Below, piece by piece: positions 51,901-60,848 of a stretch of DNA of 64,000 nt. The notes beneath the pieces were generated by a model. It did not search any database. It was not told the DNA's origin and saw only the letters and a program-made list of their open reading frames with translations. The stretch lies in the NCBI RefSeq assembly GCF_963678635.1, contig NC_087062.1:92479845-92543844 (forward strand), read 5' to 3'. The position numbers and the translations under genes are program-made. Numbering within the stretch: the first letter of the stretch is position 1; every line of letters begins with the position of its first letter. This DNA is from Symsagittifera roscoffensis (Eukaryota; Xenacoelomorpha; Acoela; Convolutidae).

Positions 51901-54096
51901 TTAGTTACAAGGAACGAAAGCTATCCTTTTGTACTTTATATGGCGTATGGGGGATGATTTTATTTAAAAAATTTCATATTTTAGAACAAAAAAATTTCAT
52001 TTTGTTTTATTTCATTTAATTTTTTTGTGTTATTACTGCTCCATAAACCTTAAAAGGCAGTCGGAACCTTCAGGGTTTCGCCCTGATACGAGCAGTCTTG
52101 GTGGCTAGGAGTCTTTTTTCTAAGCCGCGCGGCCATTATGGTTTCGAATTGCGCCGCTTAGATCTTTTGGATCTACTTAACAATCCCCCCCTATTGTATC
52201 TACTAAAGAATCTCCACCCCTGTAAATAAAATTGTAAATTCGCACTGGAGCGTTGTATGTAAATTAGAATTTTGCTGCATTCTGATTGGTCGAAAATTCG
52301 CTGCAAGTAATTTACTTAACAATCTCCACCCCCCCCCCCCCCCGCCTTTCAAGAAAGGGGGGATTGTTAAGTAGATCCTTTTTCTCTTTTTCTCAATAAC
52401 AAGTTATATTTTATATGATAGATTTTCGAAAAACATAAATTACGAAGCAGGATCGATGATTATTTTAATGGTTCAGAGTCTTTTTTTTCTAAATCTCGCT
52501 GGCTGTGACTTCTTAATTCGCGCTGCCGATCGTTTTCTTAGTCGTTCCGCGAAAGTATTTTGTTAAGTCGTGCTGAGTGTCTTCTCAAGTCGAGCCGCTA
52601 AAATCTTTTCTTGAAACGCACCGCCAAAAGTGCCAAAGTCGGTTACTTATAATGCAACCATGGCTACCCAAATTAGGTGTGATGCAACCAATGTGACTCA
52701 AAATGGGAATGTTGCGACTTGTTGCGACCGAAGGGTTTTTGAGCGACTTTGAGCTGCCCAAAAAACGTTTGTTGCAACCATATTGACTCAAAATGGGTGT
52801 AATGTGATAATGTGACTTTGCGCGACGGAAGAAAATTTGGGAGATTTTGCGCAACCAAAAAAATATATTGCAGTTTTAGCTATGTTGCGACTTTGTGAGA
52901 ATCAAGCCTTTTGCTGGAGTATGAAATTTCGGTCGCAGAAAATCAATTTATGCAGGGGCATTTGTCCATGTGAAACCGCCCCGATCAACTAGTGAATTTA
53001 TCTCCAACCCAAACAAATAAAGAACAACAAATAACAAATTAACAAATCATGGGTGTTTATGTTCCGATACAGGGGGTGTTAAATGGGTAAGTTTTAGGAG
53101 GTGGTAGGACAACAAGCCGAAGGGCCAACAAACCGAAAATACGATTACTATTCCATCAAGCCGAAAACTGATTTTATTATGCAACATAATAACAGATTGC
53201 CATTGTTGCTATGCAATTATTATGTAACTCTTATGTAATTTACGTAACTCTGATGTAATTTCGGCTTCAAGATCTAGCGGTTTGTAGATAGGGTGGTTTG
53301 TTGAATATCCGCCGTTTTAGGATTATTGTGTATTGATTAGATGAGTTTGACGATCGATATGTGGCGACACAGGCTTTTGACTTCATCACTCAACCCATAC
53401 AGAGAGGAGGAAAGCGTTATGACCTGCATATATGGACCCTCAGTGGCCAGGCATGCAAGTATCCCTCGTCGGTGCCGCCGATCAACTTCAGAGGCTCAGA
53501 TGCTATAATCTGTGGTATGTAATAACCCATAGAGTGCTATCACTTTTTAACTAGCCATTTTTGACGGAACTGTTTAGTATCATCTGCAAAGTATTGCTGT
53601 TTTGACCGCAATTTCAAAAAAAACTTTCAACTGTGATTTTTTGGGGGGTAAAAAATTGCCAATTAGGCCAATTTGGGACCATTAACGCGCGATATATTTC
53701 GTCAGATTAACGCGTACTCGAGACATTCAATTTTTTACAGAAACTGTATTTCTTGCCTTTTTAGTGTTCGCAGTTGATGACGAGATGACGATGAGTGTTC
53801 TGGATATTTGGAAAAAGAAGGCCCTTGAGGTAGTCCACCCGGACGTTCCTTTCATTCTAGTTGCCAACAAGTGCGACAAGAGACGCATGGATGAACGGGA
53901 CATTCGCAATATGGCGGATCAAAATGGCTACTATTCCTGGTTCCAGACATCCGCTCAAACTGGCAAAAACGTCTCGGAGCTCTTCGAAGGAGTGGCGGAT
54001 ATATTAATAACGGAATCAAGAATATCTAGCCATAAACGCTCCATAATAAACTTGGAGCCTCCTCGAAAAAAGAAGAAATGTGTGTGTGCTAAATAA
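48981..54096 (+). CDS. Divergent Rab-like small GTPase
   Basis: Three exons join to 197 aa: 48981-49068, 53341-53514 and 53765-54096, with both introns GT-AG and in phase 1. The P-loop GHGYTGKTS is residues 14-22. The switch I region reads YVATQAFDF (36-44) and keeps the Thr equivalent to Rab T40. The G3 box reads WTLSGQA (61-67) where the family has WDTAGQE, so the Mg-coordinating Asp is replaced by Thr while Gly and the catalytic Gln remain. NKCD is 122-125 and the G5 box is TSAQTG (149-154). The C-terminus is a polybasic RKKKK followed by CVCAK, two cysteines suited to lipidation but not a standard CC, CXC-terminal or CaaX end. Rab-type membrane traffic or signalling is inferred. Intron 1 (4.27 kb) contains fold-back and MITE-like repeats. 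The stop codon overlaps AATAAA. Confidence 0.9.
50210..50570. repeat. Half copy of fold-back element family
   Basis: Parallels 39820-40225 and ends in CATTCAGGGCTTTGCCCTGATTACGAGCAGTCTTG. Sequence at 49845-50150 (two CTTTC-GAAAG segments around TCGGAA, and TGCTCGGTGTGGTTTTTTTATTCAG) matches the centre of the complete element, so it may be a deleted copy starting near 49840. Confidence 0.65.
50971..52100. mobile_element. ~1.13 kb fold-back (long inverted repeat) element
   Basis: The two halves are near-complete inverted copies of each other around a centre near 51520. The ends are AAAACTGCTCGTATCAGGGCGAAG...CCTGAATGTTCCGACTGCC on the left and its inverse GGCAGTCGGAACCTTCAGGGTTTCGCCCTGATACGAGCAGTCTTG on the right. 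Inner parts also pair: GGTTTATGGAGCAGT with ACTGCTCCATAAACC, TTCCGTCAAAAATGGCTAGTT with its inverse, and TAATAGCGCGAAATATATCGCG with CGCGCGATATATTTCGCGCTATTA. There is no coding frame. It is a non-autonomous element inside intron 1 of the GTPase gene. Relatives occur at 36440-36485, 39.4-40.2, 42.6, 47.0, 50.2-50.6 and 53.55 kb. The target-site duplication is not clear. Confidence 0.88.
52165..52378. mobile_element. ~210-base MITE-like element
   Basis: The terminal inverted repeats GGATCTACTTAACAATCCCCCC (near 52168) and GGGGGGATTGTTAAGTAGATCC (near 52356) are perfect over about 20 bases. Inside are two more CTTAACAATC(C/T)CCACCC-like segments and a poly-C run of about 17. There is no coding frame. 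Confidence 0.85.
52490..52870. repeat. Degenerate short tandem repeats
   Basis: 52500-52625 has about four imperfect ~35-base units on TCTTCT(A/T)AGTCGCGCCGC. 52650-52860 has repeated (G/T)TGCAACCA and TGTGACTCAAAATGGG units. Minus-strand frames of 61-89 codons across it are repeat by-products. Confidence 0.7.
53545..53730. repeat. Fragment of the fold-back element in intron 2
   Basis: TTTTTAACTAGCCATTTTTGACGGAA ... AATTTGGGACCATTAACGCGCGATATATTTCG matches the right arm at about 51630-51840, with a deletion. It lies between exons 2 and 3 of the GTPase gene. Confidence 0.8.
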
Positions 54097-54097
54097 A
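54092..54097 (+). terminator. Poly-A signal overlapping the GTPase stop codon
   Basis: The last codons are GCT AAA TAA A, so AATAAA (54092-54097) shares bases with the TAA stop. Used as a signal, it would leave a very short 3' UTR. Confidence 0.5.
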
Positions 54098-56640
54098 AGT
54101 ATCTGTAGATAAGAGTCAAAAAATTTAATTCTAGCTCTTGAATATCCCTTAATATTTATCAAATCTATGTTATCAAAACACGATTTCAGTGGGTTTTAGA
54201 CATATAGAATCTAACTCTCATAACTAAATATTAGTAAAATCAGGAACACTTAAAGTACTTACAGAACTTAAAAAGACCTGGAATTAATATGAGTATGGAT
54301 GGAAAATGAAAAAATCACAACAAACAAGGGAAAAACAAAAATCATAATACTTAATCATAATTGATAATTTTTCCTGGAACAAACCACAATAGACCTTAAA
54401 AGTGTACTGAAATATCTAGGGTTACTTATGGATCAAAATCTCAATTTCAACAATCATTATGAATTGAAACAATAAGAATAAAATGCAATCATCATTTTAT
54501 CAACTCATCATTTCTCATTCGAATTTAGATGCAGCTTTAACAACCAGTATATGAATATATTATGCATGTGTTGATATGGTTTCTTATGTATAACGTATAA
54601 AATTGCTCTTAAAAATCTCCAGGTACAATTTTTTTGTAAACTGCGTTGCGCCTCAAATCGGGCATTTGTTCAATCAATGAAATACACGTGTACAAATGTT
54701 GAAATGACGCTAAAGTAAAAAAAAATAGAACAAGAAAATTACCAAGTCAACCATTTAATTTCAAACCAAGAAATAGACAATTCATTTGATACCATTAGAA
54801 AAATAAAACCACTTATATCCAAAAAGAAATTAGCGGAAATCATAAAAACTAAAGTTTTTGCGGATACGTACCCTATCACTTTATATCGAAATGAAAATCA
54901 TTACAGAAATTTTAATTAATTGATTGTACTTCATCAATAGTTTTGGTAATAAAGCATTGAGCTATTTAGCAAACAATTTTTTTGATCTGAAAGCGTACAT
55001 GCAAAAAATATGTTTGTTTTTGTTTTAAATAACAAAAATCTTCAACAAGAAGTACAGTAGGATCTGACTACAATGGAAAATACAAAAAAAAACAGGTTTG
55101 CCTTCCTTTAAAATTATGTCAATTTTTGTCTATGGTGCATGTCATAACACTTCGGCCTCTTCGGTAGTTGAAGTAAATTCGGCATACTAGACAGCAGTTT
55201 TATCTAAACAAAATAGAAAAATAATTCTAAGACAGTTCAAATTTTTTGTAGATTTTTTAATGAAATTTTGAAAACAATTGAAATTTTCAAGAAGGCGCTA
55301 ACAAAAGGTCGAAAACTACTTTTACAGGAATAAAGTTAGTTTTTCACATCTCATTCAAAACTTATCTCATGGTATACGCTTGTTCGCTCGCTTCTCTTGC
55401 CTGGAAGGAGTCTAAAAATCAAAAAACTGAAACCGTTATTTTTCAGCAGAAAGAAATTTTCAACTTTTTGATAAAAAGCACAAAAAAGGCCTTTGACATG
55501 ATGCACCACTCAGCTCATTTCGATAAAATTGTCTGGAGACCAAGTTGCAGAGAAAAAAGAAGAACTTTTCAGCGGTCGGAAAAACAAGACGTATCTTGCA
55601 AGATCTTACAAAAATAAGATCCTGAATGATAAACATTGGATGTCAAAAGCTATTCCAAAAAGGTCAACAAATTGGCTAGATTTTTTGGCTACTTGAAAAA
55701 TTTGTCAGTTTAATTTTTGCCGATTGTTTTGTTTGATTTTTTTTCTATTCATAAAATTTTATAGTTCATAGTTTTCACGTTTAACTTTGTTCGACCATAT
55801 CAAATATGCGGACGAACTTTATATTCAGGTGTGTTTTAACTTAATTTAATTCGTTTTTGTTTGACGCAAAAACAGGTACCGCAAAATATCATCCAAATGG
55901 GTGAAGTGATATATCATATTAAAATCTTATTATTCGTGATTTGAACCTCATTCAAAATTTGAAATTACCAACCCTGTAGTTGTGAGCTATCAGAGTACTC
56001 TCAGGGGTTGCAAATCTTGCCTCCATATAGGAATTCTCAAATCATCGTTTTTTTCTAGGTGTGAAGATTTTTGTGATTTTTCAAAAAAAATTTCAGTAAA
56101 CCTAAATTTATGTTTTTTGTCTTCAAAGTTTGAAATTCCCAACCCTGTAGTTGGGCGCAAGCATAGTACTTTCAGGGATTGCGAATCTTGCCTCCGAGTT
56201 TGACAGCTCAAATCTTTGTTGTGTTTAAGATTTGACGGTCTTATGGTTTTTCAAAAAATTTTAGAAAACTCCAGAAGTTGCAAATCTTGCGTCTAAATGC
56301 GATTGCTCAATTGTTTTACGTTTCCGAGACGTGACGTTTTTTCATGTCATTTTGAAATGTTTTTAAAAAACTAAGATTTAAAAACTTTATGATTTTCAAA
56401 ATTTAAAAAAAGCTCGAATAAAAAACATTTTACAAAATTTGAAATAACCAAACCTGTAATCAGCTGGTGTCAGAGTACACTCAAAGGCAGATCGTATTTC
56501 CAGTATTTGCAGCTTTCTATAGTATTTTTTTGGAAATTCGAAGCACCGAAAATGCGTTACACCCTGGTCTGATAAAAAAAAATTCAAAAAAAATCAATCA
56601 GTGTCATAAGCGTTCAGAACATCTGAAGAAAACGTAACAC
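54098..56640. other. Intergenic, no confident gene
   Basis: AT-rich. Three degenerate copies of a unit (GAAATTACCAACCCTGTAGTTG...CAGAGTACTCTCA..GGTTGCAAATCTTGCCTCC) begin near 55960, 56130 and 56437. An 82-codon frame at 55369-55617 has no motif. Confidence 0.5.
55960..56530. repeat. Degenerate ~170-300-base tandem repeat
   Basis: Three imperfect copies sharing GAAAT(T/A)(A/C)CCAA(C/A)CCTGTA, (C/A)AGAGTAC(T/A)CTCA and TTGC(A/G)AATCTTGCCTCC, each followed by a CTCAAAT(C/T) stretch. Confidence 0.7.
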
Positions 56641-56650
56641 TTCGCGGTGA

Positions 56651-57083
56651 ATGGAATGCTTCACGGCCGCACGCCGAGATATACCATGGGGGTATACGAT
56701 AAAATTTCCATATGCATTGTTTCTGTTTCAGGTGCAGTGGATCCAAAGAGATCCCCAGTAGTGGGAGAGTAAAAGAGTGGGACTATAGACCCCCTGAGTT
56801 CTCTTTCGCCCGCACCGACCACCGTCCGCTTCCCTCAGAGAGACCGAGTCCTCTCTCGCACCAAATACGGCAGAGATCTCTGCGATACTGTCACCTAAAC
56901 TCGCCTATTGTAGGAGGCAGCCGAAACAACACCATCAGACAGTCTGGCCGTCCATCCAGTGCTTTAGTGGGGGGACATCCTAGAGGAGTGTCTCGTAAAA
57001 ACGACGAAACAGATAATGTGCAGTTCAGTGTAGGGGGAGCACGATCCCCCTCCGATGCGCCATTCCGATCTTTTTCGAAATAA
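56651..57083 (+). CDS. Hypothetical protein, two exons
   Basis: A GC-rich island with two exons in matching phase: 56651-56691 (ATG directly after an in-frame TGA, donor GG/GTATAC) and 56732-57083 (acceptor TTTCTGTTTCAG, TAA). The intron would be only 40 bases. The product would be 130 aa: MECFTAARRDIPWG, then GSKEIPSSGRVKEWDYRPPE and a long Arg/Ser/Pro-rich, probably disordered tail with no transmembrane or catalytic motif. I recognise no family. The second exon is the stronger part (116 codons open, codon use unlike the flanks). The first exon could be wrong if the gene starts further upstream. The stop again overlaps AATAAA (57079-57084), as in the neighbouring GTPase gene. Confidence 0.5.
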
Positions 57084-57084
57084 A
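57079..57084 (+). terminator. Poly-A signal overlapping stop of hypothetical gene
   Basis: TCG AAA TAA A: the TAA stop lies within AATAAA. This supports the end of a transcribed gene here. Confidence 0.45.
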
Positions 57085-57184
57085 ACTAAACTTATTTTGA
57101 ATATAAACTGATATGTTTTCTGAAATATCATTTGTGTTTTTAGAACGAGTTTTGTTATTAATTCGTGTTGTCTATTGCTTTTTC

Positions 57185-57400
57185 AAAAAGGGAGCGAAAC
57201 AAGAAAAGTGACAAAGAATCCTTTTTAATGTGATTTTTTACTTATTATATAATCCTTTATAATGGATTTCAAATTAATTATAATGCATTTTAAAACGAAG
57301 CGAAACAAAGGAAAGTGAAAAAATCCTTTTTAATGTATTTTTCCACTTGTTATATAATCCATTATGATGGATTTTAAAAGAATTATAATGCATTAATTTT
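57185..57400. repeat. Two-copy ~115-base tandem repeat
   Basis: GCGAAACAA(G/A)...AAGTGA...AATCCTTTTTAATGT...TTATATAATCC(T/A)TTATGATGGATTT...AATTATAATGCATT occurs twice in a row (about 57190-57290 and 57300-57395). Confidence 0.85.
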
Positions 57401-58960
57401 TTGCGGAAAAAATGGATTTAAATCAGTTTATAGTCCAATTTTGTTGTCTGAGCGTAAAATGGGAATAGATTATATTAGCATCTTTTCAGACCACGAAAAT
57501 CCATTATAATCTATTTTTTTTCACTTTTCTTAAATGCGGGTAAGCTAATCAAGATATCTCATGCCTCCTATATCTCACCACGAGAGACTAAATATGACAA
57601 TATTATCAAAATAGTTTGCTGATTATTTGTGGATGTAATTTCGGAAAGAAACTGAAAAAATTGAAGCAAACTCGAAGAAAGGATAGCCGTTTGCGGTGCA
57701 ATTAGCACCGAATGTTCAGACTAAAAACTAAAATTGTGTCTAAAAACAAAAAACTAAAATTGTGTCGTCTTTTGTTTCGATTAAAAAAATCTAAACTAAA
57801 TCTTGAAAAAATGATAGTAGAGAAGTTTGGGATATTTAGCAACAGTTTCTTACATAAAACAGATACAAAATTTTAAAACATCCAAAAATTTTCAAGAAAT
57901 TTTTGATTTTTTTTTCTATTTTGCTGCAGATTTTTTTCTTCATTCCTATTTTTTATTCCAAAGATGAAACTAAAAAATTCTCGGTAACTAATTTCACTTA
58001 ATTTTACCTGAATAAAATTAGTTTGAGAATTTGAAACAAACTATTATAAGCCTATTACAAGCCGGCTCCCTGGCGTTTTCCGCTCAAATTGAGACGAAAA
58101 ATCAAAAATTTCGAATCGGCTTTTCTCGACACGTCTGGAAAAAACTCGAATCACGACTGGATGTATCACTCGACCCAATCGGATGATAAGTGCCTGAATT
58201 TGCGTGCTATCAACACACTAAATGAGGTAAATTAGTTGATACATCATATATCGGACCGGGCTGATTTACTTGAAAACAAAACAAGTAGAAAAAATAATTA
58301 AGCAGTGTCAGAGTTGGCGAACTTGTAAAATTGAGAACGAATATCATTTATAGCAAAATTATAATAAAACTACAAATGTTTTGAGGGCCAGTTGCAAAAA
58401 CTCACAAAATTTGGAAAAATCATTTAAGACCGGCCTGTTTTAATAAATTTATCCATGTAAGAGATAACTGTTTTACTAGGTTATTTTATTCCGCTGAGAA
58501 TTCAGCGGACTAAAGTCCATTTTTGGAAAATGGAAAGCATTCACCTTTTGTGACTTTTATATTTTTGCTGTTCAATAGCGGAGTTTGTTTTCCTTTCAAC
58601 AAAGAAAATGGAAGGAATTTTAAAAGAAATCATGATTCAAACCAAGCAAATGTCAAACTTGAGCGAGAACAAGTTTCAAATGTCCTATAAAACAAAAAAT
58701 TATTTATCGCAATTGACGAAATGAACAAATGAAAAACAGACGAAAAAAAAGAAAAGAAATGTCGGAAAATATTTTGAAAAAAATTTTCAAAAAAAATTCA
58801 GACTTTCAATGAGCTATTTTTTCATATATTAAATAATTAATGATCAGGGAATTGTTCTATGAGGCAGACGAGTCACTGCAAAACAGGCGAATCACTGCAA
58901 ACAATTTACATCAAGTTCAACATTGAAGCGTTGATTTACCTACTTACGATTTAAAATTTT
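57401..58960. other. Intergenic, no gene seen
   Basis: AT-rich sequence. I see no coding or structured feature. Confidence 0.5.
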
Positions 58961-58989
58961 TGAAATCTTTATTGTCACATTTCGATTCT

Positions 58990-59480
58990 TTCAAAAAAAA
59001 TGATAGTCATGCAATTCTCACAGAATGGAAATCGTATGATAATCAACTTTTTTCCAAAAAAAAAATAATTAAAAAATTTGATAATCAAAGTGATTTCAAT
59101 TATTAAAAAACCAATTTCGGCTCTCTTGAACTTGTATAAATGCTTTTTTGAAAAGCGTTTGAACAAAAAATTTGTTCATCGAAAAAATGCTTATCATACC
59201 CTTTTCATAGAATAGAAATCGTATGATAAGCATTTTTTGTCAAAAAAAATTAAAAATGGGCCAACTTGATCTAACCTAATCAGAAAACGAATCAAGCTCA
59301 TTTAAACTTACCAAAAAAAAATTTTCCTGAAAAAAAAATCAATGAAAAAAAGCTTATTATACAATTTTCGTAAATGGAAATTATATGATAAGCATTTTTC
59401 CCATAGAACCCATGCATGGAATTGTATGATACGCATTTTTTTGTATGAATTGTATGATAAGCATTTTTTTTTTGTATGGA
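58990..59480. repeat. Cluster of short hairpin repeats (ATGCTTATCATAC type)
   Basis: 59187-59233 is a hairpin with perfect 13-base arms ATGCTTATCATAC / GTATGATAAGCAT around CCTTTTCATAGAATAGAAATC. Imperfect relatives lie at about 58999-59047 and 59347-59395, and two more half-arms (GTATGATA(C/A)GCAT) at 59425-59465. All carry the GAATGGAAATCGTATGATAA core. Minus-strand frames of 62-82 codons here are by-products. Confidence 0.8.
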
Positions 59481-59821
59481 GGTCAATCCGGGTTGTGTAA
59501 AGGAAAATCATTTCGTTCTCTTTTACCTTTAAAAAATTCCATGCTTTAACTTCCAAATTGATAAAAATTTATCCAATATATCAAATAATTCCTTTAAAAA
59601 ATTCAATTTTCACGAGTAAAAAATACGGTCTGGTTGGCACCCCCTTAGAATATTTTTTTTCCAAAGGTGCGTATTCTGCCTCCAGACCACCTGAGAAAGT
59701 CTGAAAGATCTTGAGGTTCAATAATCAAGCAAGATTAATCTCTAACAGATTTGTAAACAACTAAGTTGTTTATCAAGTCTGGTTCCCGATAATAAGTACA
59801 CTGCATTCTCGCCAGTCATTA

Positions 59822-59925
59822 CGAGGCCAAATTATGCACTGGATAGGCAGGCACACAATTTAGTGTATGTAGGTCTCTGGAATGTAGAATACTCTTTAAA
59901 CATGCTAAAATTTTGTCGGAACAAT
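59822..59925. repeat. Dispersed ~400-base repeat, partial copy 3
   Basis: GAGGCCAAATTATGCACTGGATAGGC...CACACAATTTAGTGTATGTAGGTCTCTGGAAT matches the conserved part of the copies at 38080 and 38890. Confidence 0.8.
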
Positions 59926-60186
59926 AAAATAAAGCGAAAGAAAGAAAGAAAAACAAAGAGAGCGTCCTTGTTGCGGAATTCGCTAACAATTCACAAAATA
60001 CACACTTTGACCTCGTATTGGTGAAATGAAGTTTATAATTGATTATATTTATTTTTTTAGCAAAAGCGTATTTTTTACACTGATTCAAAGTTAACAGTAG
60101 CAGATAAAACGGTCGAAGTAGGAATGTATTGTAATGAAAACCAGCCGAGCGCACTGTGCATTCATATATTACAGTAGGGGATTTGG

Positions 60187-60208
60187 AGGGGGGGGGGGGG
60201 GGAGGGCG
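60187..60208. repeat. Poly-G run
   Basis: A run of about 16 G flanked by GGA and AGGGCGG. Such runs are error-prone in assemblies. Runs of C occur at 14830, 18662 and 52331. Confidence 0.95.
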
Positions 60209-60731
60209 GCCTCCTGTAGGTATTCGACCCCCTTGCCAATGAAAGGTCCCTTATTCGAAATTGTTTTACGTCATCCATTTGGCTGACTGGCCCTACACTT
60301 ATTGTAAGGACGTCAATTTATATAATGGCGCCAAAATTGCGCGGACAATTTTGTCAAACTAAGATCTTTGAAGTGATTTTGGAGACTTCGAAAAAATCCT
60401 AGATCCGCGTCTCATAAAATAATTGTGTTCCAATTATTTAGCAATTACAGGACCTTTTAAACTTATTCTTCCCTGTGCAACTAGTAAGGAAAAATCCCTA
60501 TTTGCAACATGGGGAATTAAATCGAAATCCCATGCGATGTAAAATTTTAACACTAATTGCAAAGTGCCGGCTGGTTTTTATACTCTGCTCAGTTTCGGTT
60601 TTCTTTAAAGAAGACTTGTTTATTTACACTGGAAAATTATGATGTAACCCCTCATGAGCGAAGAACGAATGCGCGAAACTTTTTTCAACCAGCGAAAGCT
60701 GAGTTTTCAAAAATTCGAAAAAAGCGATAAT

Positions 60732-60737
60732 TTTATT
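60732..60737 (-). terminator. Poly-A signal of PARP3
   Basis: AATAAA on the minus strand, about 112 bases downstream of the PARP3 stop. It fits a short 3' UTR. Confidence 0.5.
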
Positions 60738-60848
60738 CTATTTTGGACAGTTTAAATGGCGCTGATTGGTTGAGAGTTTTGTGCATTTGGTCCTTCGCAC
60801 ATGAGAGTAGCCCCTTAAATTTACATTCGCAAACTTAATTTTCAGTAT

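Noticed and set aside
52585-52858. 61-89 codon minus-strand frames
   Set aside because: They are by-products of degenerate short tandem repeats in the GTPase intron.
59819-60154. 111-codon minus-strand frame rich in Phe and Leu
   Set aside because: It begins in intergenic sequence, overlaps a dispersed repeat, and shows the composition of translated T-rich DNA.
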